From: JBFIHF01 sp964411125
GTDB taxonomy: Bacteria > Myxococcota_A > Bradymonadia > Bradymonadales > Bradymonadaceae
Assembly (NCBI GenBank): GCA_964411125.1
Contig: CAYPJU010000018.1
Span: forward strand, 1 to 64,000
DNA length: 64,000 bases
Reading direction: 5' to 3'
Shown here: positions 44,733-53,298 of the stretch, piece by piece
Numbering within the stretch: position 1 is the stretch's first letter
How the letters are laid out: each line of letters opens with the position of its first letter
The notes under the pieces: generated by a model
Told to the model about the DNA's origin: nothing
Database searches by the model: none
Seen by the model: only the letters and a program-made list of their open reading frames with translations
Position numbers and translations under genes: made by a program

Positions 44733-45356
44733 TTGGAAACCGTCCTGCGCATCATCGCGTTCGCGAAAGAGTACGGACAGGGGTGGGGTGCGCTGATCGT
44801 CGCGCTCGGGTCCGCCATCGAGTACGTCTTCCCCCCTTTTCCCGGAGACTCCGTGGTCATCGCGGCGTCGGTCCTGATTCCTACGGCGGGGTGGTCACTG
44901 TGGGTCGTCTTCGCGGCGACGATGATCGGTAGCACGATCGGCGCGGTCGGGGACTGGCGGCTCGGGATCTGGCTCGCCGACAAGCGGAAGGTCGGCGACG
45001 AGTCTCGCGTGGCGCGATGGCTCACGCGACCGTCCGTGACGCCACGTTACGAATGGGTCGTCGACAAGTTCGAGCGGCACGGGCCGAAGTTCCTGGCCGT
45101 GAATCGCTTCCTCCCGGTCTTTCGCTCGTTCTTCTTCATCGCCGCCGGTCTGGCGCGCATCCCGCTTCGGTCGGTGGTGTTCTGGGCGATGCTGTCGGCG
45201 GCGGCGTGGAACGCGCTGTTGATGGGGGTCGGCTACCTGGTCGGCCACAACATCGAGACCCTCGTATCGTTCGTGCAGCGCTACACGGTCGGGGTCATCG
45301 GCGTCGTCGTGCTCCTCTTCGTCGGCGCGAAGCTCTGGTCGTTCGTTCGGAAATGA
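44733..45356 (+). CDS. DedA/VTT family membrane protein
   Basis: 207 residues with about four to five membrane segments. The DedA signature E-x-x-x-P-x-P-G-D is seen in EYVFPPFPGD near residue 33, and the second conserved part R-F-x-P-x-x-R in NRFLPVFRSFFFIAAGLAR. DedA proteins are thought to be phospholipid-handling (flippase-like) proteins or ion-coupled transporters. It starts at a TTG 6 nt after the phosphatase stop, so both probably lie on one transcript. Confidence 0.9.
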   Translation: METVLRIIAFAKEYGQGWGALIVALGSAIEYVFPPFPGDSVVIAASVLIPTAGWSLWVVFAATMIGSTIGAVGDWRLGIWLADKRKVGDESRVARWLTRPSVTPRYEWVVDKFERHGPKFLAVNRFLPVFRSFFFIAAGLARIPLRSVVFWAMLSAAAWNALLMGVGYLVGHNIETLVSFVQRYTVGVIGVVVLLFVGAKLWSFVRK

Positions 45357-45371
45357 CGGGTCGGGCAGGGA

Positions 45372-46157
45372 TCACTCGACGTCCGAGTTCTCCTGCAGGT
45401 TCTCGAGGAGCGCCCGTTCTTCGTCCGGTGTGACGGGGCCGGGTTCGAGCATCGCTTCGATCGAACGCTCGAGCGGGTGGCCGGCCAGCTCCGGACGTAG
45501 CTCGGCGAGCGACGGCCGCGCGCGGTCCGCAGACGCGGAGGGGGCGAATGTTGCCGGGGGTAGCGGGGTCGACCCGGTGAGCAGCTCGAAGAGGAGGCAT
45601 CCGAGCTGGAGGCCGTCCCCTGACGCCGTCGAGTCCCGCGCGTCGGTAGGCGCATCGAGGGCGAATCCGTGGTCGAGGAGCCGGGCGAACACGTTTCCGT
45701 TCGCCAGGCGCTCCACCATCACGTGGTCGAGATCGATCGACCCGTGCGCGAAGCCGTGATTTCGTAGCTCGCACAGCGCGCTCGCGAGCTGCCGCCCGAT
45801 CGCGCGAACCTCGGTCGGCGAGAGGGTCCCGGCGCTTCGCAGCTCTTCGCGAAGCGTCGTCCCCGATGCCCAGTCGAGGACGAGGACGGCCTGGTCCTCG
45901 AGCTCCAGCACTCGGAAGAGCTTCACGAGGTGTGGGCTCCGCATCTTGCGCTGACGCGCGAATCGCTCGGGCCAATCAGCCGGAAGGTCCGATAGCGGTC
46001 GCACCTTCGCGAAGAACCAACGCGGTAGGTGACGCGCGCGCAGACGGTATGTCGGATGACGGGTGCCCGGCAGGCGCTCCTGAACCATCAGGTTCGTCCC
46101 GGGCAGTAGATTGCCTACCCATGGATCACTCATCGCGTTGGTCGTCGGCTCTGGCAT
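45372..46157 (-). CDS. Protein kinase-like protein with lost catalytic motifs (pseudokinase)
   Basis: 261 residues, fold of a Ser/Thr kinase: the Lys is kept in WFFAKVRPL, followed by LELEDQAVLVLDWASGTTLREEL and GLQLGCLLFELLTGSTPLPP. The catalytic loop HRDxKPxN is HGSIDLDHVM and DFG is DHGFAL, so the catalytic Asp is gone. This is a likely inactive or allosteric protein. AGGGAG precedes the chosen ATG; ATG at 46133 is possible. It is divergent from the cyclase operon, across a 179-bp gap. Confidence 0.78.
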   Translation of the reverse strand: MPEPTTNAMSDPWVGNLLPGTNLMVQERLPGTRHPTYRLRARHLPRWFFAKVRPLSDLPADWPERFARQRKMRSPHLVKLFRVLELEDQAVLVLDWASGTTLREELRSAGTLSPTEVRAIGRQLASALCELRNHGFAHGSIDLDHVMVERLANGNVFARLLDHGFALDAPTDARDSTASGDGLQLGCLLFELLTGSTPLPPATFAPSASADRARPSLAELRPELAGHPLERSIEAMLEPGPVTPDEERALLENLQENSDVE

Positions 46158-46336
46158 CCTCAGCGCTCCCTCGTTGTGGACGGCGGTTTCTGCTCCCCGA
46201 TCGTAGCCACCGTTGGTGCCCCCCGAGCCGCAACTTCGACGCATACTTTGTGATCGTTCTGCCACGAACGGGCGCGCCGTGGCCGATCTCGTCGACGGGC
46301 GTTTGAGGGTGGGACGGCTCGATGTAGTGTGGGGAT

Positions 46337-48076
46337 ATGACCTCCAATGCTTCGAGCGTGCGGCCCATTCGCAGGCCCATCTGGGTGAAGCTCGCCTTCA
46401 GCGCAGCCCTGCTTTCGATGGGGGCGACCGCCGCCGTGGGGGTCGTGCTGACGGAGATCTCACGTGACACGGTCACCGTGATGAGCCGCGACTACCGGCT
46501 GGCGCTGGCCGAGGACGTCGCGGAGACGGTCGCGCGGAGCGTGGCGGAGGGGAGAGTCGCCGTCTCGACGGCGGCGGAGATTCTCTCGGATCCGTCGGTG
46601 GAGTCGGAGGTCCGGGTGAGTTGGCTCCTCGGCTACGTCACGACGTCCGACGCGCTGGATCATCTCGCGATCTTCGACGCCGAGGGGCGTTCCATCGACG
46701 TCGTGGGGCAAGACGGCGCGGGCTGGACCGGCCCGGAGCGGTTGGCCCCGGCGTTGCTCGCGCGGCTCGCCGACGGGCCTGCGACGACGGACGGGGTGGT
46801 GGTCGGCGAGGAGGGAGCACGGCTGGAGGTGTACGCTCCCATTCGGCCCCGAGCCGGGCAGGTCACGGGTTACGTCGCCTCTCGAATACCGCTCGACGCG
46901 CTAGAGAACCGCGTCGCGTCCATTCGCGCGAACCGTCTTTCGTCGCAGGGGGAGCTTCTCGTCCTGGATTCGAGCGGCCGGGTTCTCGCCCCGGCCGGGA
47001 GGGGAGAACGGGTGGAGCATCCACTGCTCGAACAGCGTGAGGTCGTCCTCGCGAAGAACGTCGCGCAGTCGGGCGAGGTATCGCGAGCGCGTCGAGAAGT
47101 CGTGGCGTCGGTGCTGCCGCTCCCGGAGCTACAGTGGTTCGTCGTCGTCGAGGTGCCGCTCGACGAGGCGTACGCTTCGTTGACGCAGATGAGGCGCGGG
47201 ATCTGGCTCGGCGTCGGCGTGGTGCTGGTGCTCGCCGTGCTGTTGTCCGCGTGGGGCGCGCGCCGGCTTGCACGGCCGCTGGGGCAACTCGCCGAGCTCG
47301 GGCGTCGGTTGGCGCGCCGCGACTTCTCCCCCGCGGAGCCGCTGAACACCGAGGACGAGGTGCAGGTCCTGGGCGACGTGATGAACTTCGCGGCCCGCGA
47401 ACTCGAAGCGAGCGAGGAGAAGATCCGCGCGGAAGCGGCGATTCGCGCGGACCTCGGGCGCTACCTGCCCCACGAGCTGGTGGAAGCCGTCGTTCGTCGT
47501 GAACAAGACCTCCACCTGGGCGGCATCCGGCGACCGATCACCGTGATGTTCGCCGACATCGTCCGCTTCACCCCGCTGTGCGAGACGCTCCCGCCCGAGA
47601 ACGTCGTCGCCCTCTTGAACGAGTTCTTCACGATCGTCACCGAGATCGTGTTTCGGCACGAAGGGACGGTCGACAAATTCGTCGGCGACAGCGTCATGGC
47701 CTTCTGGGGCGCGCCGAGGGCGGTCGAAGACCACGCCGACCGCGCGCTGCGGGCCGCCGAGGACATCTTGCGCTGGTTGGAAGTCGGAAACGAAGGGTGG
47801 GAGTCGACGTACGGCGTGCGGCTCGAAGTCGCGATCGGCGTCAACACCGGCGAGCCGATCGTAGGCAACGTCGGCTCCGACACGCGGATGGAGTACACGG
47901 TGATAGGGGACGCCGTGAACACCGCCGCACGTCTGGAAGCGCTGGCGCGTCCGGGACAGATCTTGACGACGGAAGCGACCCGCACTGCGTCGCGCGAGTA
48001 CGAGTTCGCGGCGGTGTCCGAGGAGGTCTTCCACACCGGCGGCGATCGCCGGACGGTCTGGGAGGTGCTGCTTTGA
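46337..48076 (+). CDS. Class III adenylate cyclase with membrane sensor and HAMP
   Basis: 579 residues. Helix 1 at ~17-40, a periplasmic sensor of Cache type to ~285, helix 2 at ~292-312 (GIWLGVGVVLVLAVLLSAW), then HAMP (ARRLARPLGQLAELGRRLARRDF). Catalytic domain ~390-579: metal Asp407 in MFADIVRFTP, Asp451 in VGDSVMAFWG, base site Asp525 in TVIGDAVN, Asn528 and Arg532. All residues for ATP-to-cAMP are present; Asp at 525 favours adenine. First gene of a four-gene operon with overlapping ends (TTGA into the kinase). Confidence 0.93.
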   Translation: MTSNASSVRPIRRPIWVKLAFSAALLSMGATAAVGVVLTEISRDTVTVMSRDYRLALAEDVAETVARSVAEGRVAVSTAAEILSDPSVESEVRVSWLLGYVTTSDALDHLAIFDAEGRSIDVVGQDGAGWTGPERLAPALLARLADGPATTDGVVVGEEGARLEVYAPIRPRAGQVTGYVASRIPLDALENRVASIRANRLSSQGELLVLDSSGRVLAPAGRGERVEHPLLEQREVVLAKNVAQSGEVSRARREVVASVLPLPELQWFVVVEVPLDEAYASLTQMRRGIWLGVGVVLVLAVLLSAWGARRLARPLGQLAELGRRLARRDFSPAEPLNTEDEVQVLGDVMNFAARELEASEEKIRAEAAIRADLGRYLPHELVEAVVRREQDLHLGGIRRPITVMFADIVRFTPLCETLPPENVVALLNEFFTIVTEIVFRHEGTVDKFVGDSVMAFWGAPRAVEDHADRALRAAEDILRWLEVGNEGWESTYGVRLEVAIGVNTGEPIVGNVGSDTRMEYTVIGDAVNTAARLEALARPGQILTTEATRTASREYEFAAVSEEVFHTGGDRRTVWEVLL

Positions 48077-49413
48077 AGCACGTGAAACCGGGAACGCTCA
48101 TCGCCGACCGCTACGAGGTCAAGGCCCGGCTCGGCCGAGGGGGGATGGGGGTGGTCTACCTCGCGGACCAGGTGAGCCTCGGCCGCGACGTAGCGATCAA
48201 GATGCTCCGCCCGGAGTTCTCGGTCGAAGAAGAGGACCGGGCCCGCTTCCAGCGCGAGGCGCGGGTGATGTCACGGTTGCGGCACCGCAACGCAGTCGAC
48301 GTGTTCGACTACGGCACCTGGGAAGACCAGTTGTTTCTCGTGATGGAGCTGCTCGACGGACTGACTCTACGGGCGAGGATGACCGACGACGTCCCGTACG
48401 ACTTCGACGAGTCGCTCCGGATCGCCTGGGAGCTGGCCGACGTTCTCGTCGCTGCGCACGACCTCTCGCTCGTGCATCGGGATCTCAAGCCCGAGAACGT
48501 GATGCTCCAGCCGCGGACCGATGGGACGGAGCGCGTCGTGGTGGTCGATTTCGGCCTGGCGTTCATGCATTCCTCCGACCCTGAGACGTCACGCCTCACG
48601 ACGGCGGGCCTCGTGAGCGGCACGCCTCAGTACATGTCGCCGGAGCAGGCACGCGGTGCGGACAACCTGGGGCCGGCGGTCGACATCTACGCGCTCGGCG
48701 GGATGCTCTTCGAGCTCGTCACCGGGTCGCCGCCGTTTCGGGCCCGGCGCCGCATCGACCTCATCAACGAGCACCTCTTCGTCGAAGCCCCGTCGATGCG
48801 CGATGCGGCCCCGCCTGGAGTGGAGGTCCCTTACGTCCTCAACGATCTCGTGAAGAGAATGCTGAGGAAGGCGTCGTTCGACCGCCCTGATGCTCTGGAA
48901 GTGCGCGACACGCTCGGCGCCCTGATGACCGGCGACGTCTCACGCGGTCGAGGCCGCCCGGACCGGCTGAACGAGCCTCGGTCGCGACGAATCCCGACCC
49001 GCGACGGACGAGCGTTCGAGGACTCCGAAGGGGAAGTCGACGGGCTCGCGGAGACGCTCACTGTCCCCGCGTTCGAGGACGACGCGATCGCGTTCGTCGG
49101 TGTCACCCGCCCGATGCCTCTCGCGCGCACCGTCTCGTTTCGTGCGGCCGGTTTCGCGCCGGTTTCGCTCGACGCCGCACACCTCGACGTGATCCTCGTC
49201 GACTCCGAAAGCGACCCGCTGGGTCACGTCGATCTCGGAGTTCCCGTCGTCGCGGAGGTTGCGCTCGAGGTCGATCTTTCGGAGATTACCAACCTCCTGC
49301 GAGGGGGAGTCGCGGACGTCATCCGGGGGCCGGCCGACGACGCGGCGGTGATCCGGAAAGTTCGCAGGGCGATGAAGACTCATCAACGGCGGAGCCAGGA
49401 TGCGGGGGACTAG
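48073..49413 (+). CDS. Ser/Thr protein kinase
   Basis: 446 residues. GRGGMGVVYLA, VAIKMLRPE, HRDLKPENVM, VVDFGLAFMH and GTPQYMSPEQ are all intact. No membrane helix is seen, so it is likely cytoplasmic. The C-terminal ~140 residues carry an Arg-rich hinge and a compact, unnamed domain (AAHLDVILVDSESDPLGHVDL) that may interact with partners. The TTG start lies in the cyclase stop. It shares the operon with a cyclase, so phosphorylation and cAMP could be linked. Confidence 0.92.
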   Translation: MKHVKPGTLIADRYEVKARLGRGGMGVVYLADQVSLGRDVAIKMLRPEFSVEEEDRARFQREARVMSRLRHRNAVDVFDYGTWEDQLFLVMELLDGLTLRARMTDDVPYDFDESLRIAWELADVLVAAHDLSLVHRDLKPENVMLQPRTDGTERVVVVDFGLAFMHSSDPETSRLTTAGLVSGTPQYMSPEQARGADNLGPAVDIYALGGMLFELVTGSPPFRARRRIDLINEHLFVEAPSMRDAAPPGVEVPYVLNDLVKRMLRKASFDRPDALEVRDTLGALMTGDVSRGRGRPDRLNEPRSRRIPTRDGRAFEDSEGEVDGLAETLTVPAFEDDAIAFVGVTRPMPLARTVSFRAAGFAPVSLDAAHLDVILVDSESDPLGHVDLGVPVVAEVALEVDLSEITNLLRGGVADVIRGPADDAAVIRKVRRAMKTHQRRSQDAGD

Positions 49414-51211
49414 GGGGAGGTCAGACGACCAACGACGACCGTTCGCGAATCGGATCGTGGCAGCGATTCTACTCGCCTCGCTGTTCGCGGCGTCGAACGC
49501 CGTGGCGCAGGAAGAGTCCGAGCGTTTCCAGCTGCAGACGCTCGACTACCAGAACCGGGCGACGTCGGTCTTCGGCGTGGCGTCGGGGCGTCTGCTACGT
49601 CACCTCGAACCGTCGACCGACGTCGTCGTCGAGTACGTGGACGACCCCCTGCGAGCCACGATCTACAAAGGGACGAGCCCGGTCGAAGAGATCGCGATCG
49701 TCGACGACCGGCTCACGATCGACCTCGGGGTGGCGGTGGGCCTCCTCGAACGGGTTCAACTCGAGGTTCGCACGTCCGCGATCGTGTGGCAGGTCGGCCA
49801 GAGTCTCATCTACGACTTCCAGAACCGGCTGCGGCCTTTCGCATTCGGCGACGTCCGACTCGGCGCTACCTACGGACTGTTCGCGTCGGACTCCGCGCTC
49901 CCGTACCGGGTCGCGTTGCAGGGGCGCGTCTGGTTGCCGACCGGGGCTCTTCAGGGGTTTGCGTCGGACGGCGTCGCGAGGTTCGAGCCGCGGTTGGTCT
50001 TCGACACGAAGATCGGCGAGACGTCGTTGCTCGCAAACGCGGGCTACCAATTTCGCGGGGAGCGCATCGCGCACTCCTTCCGGAGCGACGACGTCGTCCG
50101 GTGGGGATTGGCGACGCGCCGCTCCATCGCGGCGGGGTTCGGCCTCGACGCGTCCATCTTCGGTGCACACTCGCCGTTCTCCGGCCGAGATCACGAGGAC
50201 CCGTCGGTGCCGGCCCCGAACGCGTACGGGCACCCCGTGGAGGGGATGGTGGGACTGTCGTGGGCGTACCAGGGACTCGTCGCGATGATCGGCGGTGGAC
50301 GGGGCCTCACGAAGGGCGTCGGCGCACCCCGCCTTCGCCTCAACTTCACCCTGGCCTACCGACCCGCTGGGGAGGACGACGCCTGGGTACCCGGGAGGAC
50401 GGAAGAGGGCACGGCGGGGGCGGCCGGGGCGGCGGGTGGGCCGTCCGACGGGGTGACACGAGGCGAAGACCAGTGTCCCTTGGAGGAAGAGGACGTCGAC
50501 GGATTCGAGGACGAGGACGGATGCCCCGACCACGATAACGATGGAGATGGGATCGCGGACTTCGAGGACGCGTGTGCGCTCGAGCCGGGCATCCCCGAGA
50601 AGGCTGGCTGCCCGGCATCGGACCGAGACGCCGATGGCATCGACGACGCCGTGGACGCGTGCTCGGAGGAGCCCGAAGACCTGGACGAGTTCGACGACGA
50701 AGACGGCTGCCCCGACCCCGACAACGACGGGGATGGACTCGCAGACACCGCGGACGCTTGCCCGAACGAGGCGGAGACCATCAACGGAAACGAGGACGAC
50801 GACGGCTGTCCCGACGAGGGGAAGAGCCTCGTGTCCGTGCGCGGCGATCGAATCGAGATCCTGCAGCGTGTCTACTTCGACACGGGGCGGGCGACGATCA
50901 AACAGCGAAGTTGGGCCGTCCTCGAACAAGTGGCGGCTGTGATGAAGAACCGCCCCGAGATTCGAAGGCTGGCGATCGAAGGGCACACGGATTCGGACGG
51001 CAGCGACGCGACCAACCTCGACCTGTCACGACGGCGGGCCCGAGCGGTTCGTGAGTTCCTCGAATCGCGAGGCGTCGATTCGGGGCGGCTGGTGCACCGT
51101 GGCTACGGTGAATCGCATCCGATCGAGTCGAACGCCGACGAGGAAGGAAGGGCGAGGAACCGACGCGTCGAGTTTTTGATCGTGGACCAAAGAGGGGAGG
51201 GGGCCCGATGA
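49400..51211 (+). CDS. OmpA-family protein with TSP3-like calcium repeats
   Basis: 603 residues. Signal peptide to AVAQEE. Residues ~40-330 read as a beta-barrel of outer-membrane type (alternating strands, aromatic girdles such as LSWAYQGLVAMIGGG). Residues ~345-475 hold about four acidic TSP3 repeats (DEDGCPDHDNDGDGIADFEDAC and similar). The last ~110 residues form an OmpA-like peptidoglycan-binding domain: VYFDTGRATI, IEGHTDSDGSDATN, LSRRRARAVREFL. It should span the outer membrane and tether it to the wall. It overlaps the kinase by 14 nt and the LysM gene by ATGA. Confidence 0.93.
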   Translation: MRGTRGRSDDQRRPFANRIVAAILLASLFAASNAVAQEESERFQLQTLDYQNRATSVFGVASGRLLRHLEPSTDVVVEYVDDPLRATIYKGTSPVEEIAIVDDRLTIDLGVAVGLLERVQLEVRTSAIVWQVGQSLIYDFQNRLRPFAFGDVRLGATYGLFASDSALPYRVALQGRVWLPTGALQGFASDGVARFEPRLVFDTKIGETSLLANAGYQFRGERIAHSFRSDDVVRWGLATRRSIAAGFGLDASIFGAHSPFSGRDHEDPSVPAPNAYGHPVEGMVGLSWAYQGLVAMIGGGRGLTKGVGAPRLRLNFTLAYRPAGEDDAWVPGRTEEGTAGAAGAAGGPSDGVTRGEDQCPLEEEDVDGFEDEDGCPDHDNDGDGIADFEDACALEPGIPEKAGCPASDRDADGIDDAVDACSEEPEDLDEFDDEDGCPDPDNDGDGLADTADACPNEAETINGNEDDDGCPDEGKSLVSVRGDRIEILQRVYFDTGRATIKQRSWAVLEQVAAVMKNRPEIRRLAIEGHTDSDGSDATNLDLSRRRARAVREFLESRGVDSGRLVHRGYGESHPIESNADEEGRARNRRVEFLIVDQRGEGAR

Positions 51212-53298
51212 ATCGTCTCGCAATGGTCGCTGCGCTTCTGACGAGCCTCGCGTTCGCGGCGCCCGTCGCCGCGCAGGTTCGGTACGTCCAATACGTCGTG
51301 AAGGAGGGGGACACGTGCTCGTCGATCGCGACCGAAGCGTACGGCGACGCCACGGCTTACGACCTCATCCATCGGGCGAACGATCTCGGAGAGCCGCCGC
51401 ACGACCTGCAGGCGGGGCAGGTGCTTCGCCTCCCCAGGGTGGCCGCGGCGCTGCTCGCGCGGGAGCGCGGAAAGGTGATGGTGAAGTCGCCGGAGACCGA
51501 TTGGGCGAACGGTACGGCGGGAATCGAGCTCTTCAGGTCCTGGCGGGTCAACACGCTCGAGGAGGCGCGCGCGCTGCTGGCGTTTCGCGACGAGTCCGAG
51601 CTCACGATGCGCGAGAACACGCTCGTCGTGATCTACGACGGTTCGGCGAAGGGGGCGGTGAAGAAGCGGACGCGTGCCCGCCTCGAGTCGGGGGCGCTCC
51701 GATCGCGGCTCGCGGAATTGAGCGGGCTCACCGTCGAGACCCCGACCGGGGAGGCCGACCTCGGCGAAGGCGCGTCGCTCGTGACGATCGACGAGGAACA
51801 GACGGCGCGCTTCGCGAACCACGGTGGTGAGGAGATGATCGTCCGCGCCACCGCGGGCGGCGAGGTCAAGGTCGCGGAAGGATTCGGCTCGAAGGTCGCG
51901 AAGAAAGCGCGGCCGACGCCGCCGAGGCCCCTCCCGCCGTCGCCCGCCTGGCGCACGTCACCCGACAGTTTCCCGACCTTCGGGGTCGGTACGGTGGTCA
52001 CCGGGTGGGAAGCGGTACCCGGCGCGTCGGGATACTTCGTCGAGCTGACGGCCGACGAGCTCGGCGTGCAGGTGATCGAGGCGGCCTACGTCGGCGCGGA
52101 CGTGACGAACCTGGAGGTGGCGAACCTGCCGCCCGGGACGTACTACGCGACGGTCTCGACGATCGACGACGACTTCTTCGAGAGCATTCCGTCGGAACGT
52201 CGCGAACTTCGAGTCGTCGGCTTCGACTTCGACCGGCGTTACCGCATCGCCGAAGATCCGCCGCGATTCCTGGCGGGTGCGACCCTGACGGCGCCGGCCG
52301 GACTGAAGTGCGGAGCCGATGGAGACGAACCGGGCGAGTCGTTCGTCCTCATGCCGAAGCGCGAAGTCCCCCCGGCGAGGTCGGGGTTCGTGGCGGGCTG
52401 GGTAGAAAAGGCCGCGGTGGACTGCACGAACGTCTCCGGGGCGACCACGACGATCCCGGTGGAGGTGCAGGTCCCGTCGTTCGTGATCGAAGGGACGACG
52501 TTCGCCGAGGGGCGCGTCGCGGTTCCTCGGGGGGCGGCCACCGAGCTGCGGTTGACGTTCGAGGAGGCCGCCGTGCCGCTCGATGCGAGTGGCCGAGGGC
52601 TCGACGTCGAAATCGTTCGCGTCGGACCGAAGGAGCTCCGCGCGAGGGTCCGCCACGTGGGCGACGAATCCGACGACCGCCCGCTCGAGTTCGCGGTCGG
52701 CGGCCGGGTCCTCGCGACGGTCGACGTCTCGGTCGAGGAAGCGGTCACCCCCGTCGCTGCGGTACGACGGCTACTCGTCGAGCTCGGCGCGGCGATGTGG
52801 CTGCAGGGCCGGGGGACGGGGCTCGGCGACCCGCCGGAACGCGAGCTCGCCGAGCCCGGGCTCGACGATGATGTGGTGATTCGCGGGGTATCGGCCGTGG
52901 GGATGAGGATGACCGGCGCCCTCCTCGCCGACGGATGGTTCAAATCGGGGCTCGTGCTCGACGCAGGCGTCGCCCCCACGCACAGCGGCGACACGGTAGG
53001 TGTGTTGGGGTTCGGGCTTGGGGCGACGGTCACGGCGCCCTTCTCCGTGGTCCGGCCGTGGCTCGGCCTGGAGTTCGAGGTGTGGACGCCCGCCTTCCGG
53101 CAGGTGGTGCCGACCGGTTCCGGGCTCGCGGGGCTCGACGTCGAGCTCGGGTTCGGCCACGGTTTGCGGCTGGCAGGACGGGCGATGTTGATGGACGGCG
53201 ACGGTCATCCGGCGTTCGGAGGTGGTGTGATGCTCGGGTACTACGTGTCGCTGGGGACGAACTCCAGCCCAGCGCGGGCGGGTACGACTCCGGAGTAG
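51208..53298 (+). CDS. LysM/FecR envelope protein with C-terminal barrel-like domain
   Basis: 696 residues. Signal to VAAQV. LysM at ~28-75 (YVVKEGDTCSSIATEAYG, then AGQVLRLP) to bind peptidoglycan. A FecR-like domain spans ~90-220 (RVNTLEEARALLAFRDESELTM...ENTLVVIYDG). Then Ig-like repeats (PGASGYFVELTAD, NLPPGTYYATVSTI). The C-terminal ~170 residues repeat strands suggesting an outer-membrane barrel (GVSAVGMRMTGALLADGWFKSGL). LysM with FecR is common in myxobacterial envelope proteins. The 3' end overlaps the convergent histidine kinase gene by 58 nt. Confidence 0.88.
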   Translation: MNRLAMVAALLTSLAFAAPVAAQVRYVQYVVKEGDTCSSIATEAYGDATAYDLIHRANDLGEPPHDLQAGQVLRLPRVAAALLARERGKVMVKSPETDWANGTAGIELFRSWRVNTLEEARALLAFRDESELTMRENTLVVIYDGSAKGAVKKRTRARLESGALRSRLAELSGLTVETPTGEADLGEGASLVTIDEEQTARFANHGGEEMIVRATAGGEVKVAEGFGSKVAKKARPTPPRPLPPSPAWRTSPDSFPTFGVGTVVTGWEAVPGASGYFVELTADELGVQVIEAAYVGADVTNLEVANLPPGTYYATVSTIDDDFFESIPSERRELRVVGFDFDRRYRIAEDPPRFLAGATLTAPAGLKCGADGDEPGESFVLMPKREVPPARSGFVAGWVEKAAVDCTNVSGATTTIPVEVQVPSFVIEGTTFAEGRVAVPRGAATELRLTFEEAAVPLDASGRGLDVEIVRVGPKELRARVRHVGDESDDRPLEFAVGGRVLATVDVSVEEAVTPVAAVRRLLVELGAAMWLQGRGTGLGDPPERELAEPGLDDDVVIRGVSAVGMRMTGALLADGWFKSGLVLDAGVAPTHSGDTVGVLGFGLGATVTAPFSVVRPWLGLEFEVWTPAFRQVVPTGSGLAGLDVELGFGHGLRLAGRAMLMDGDGHPAFGGGVMLGYYVSLGTNSSPARAGTTPE

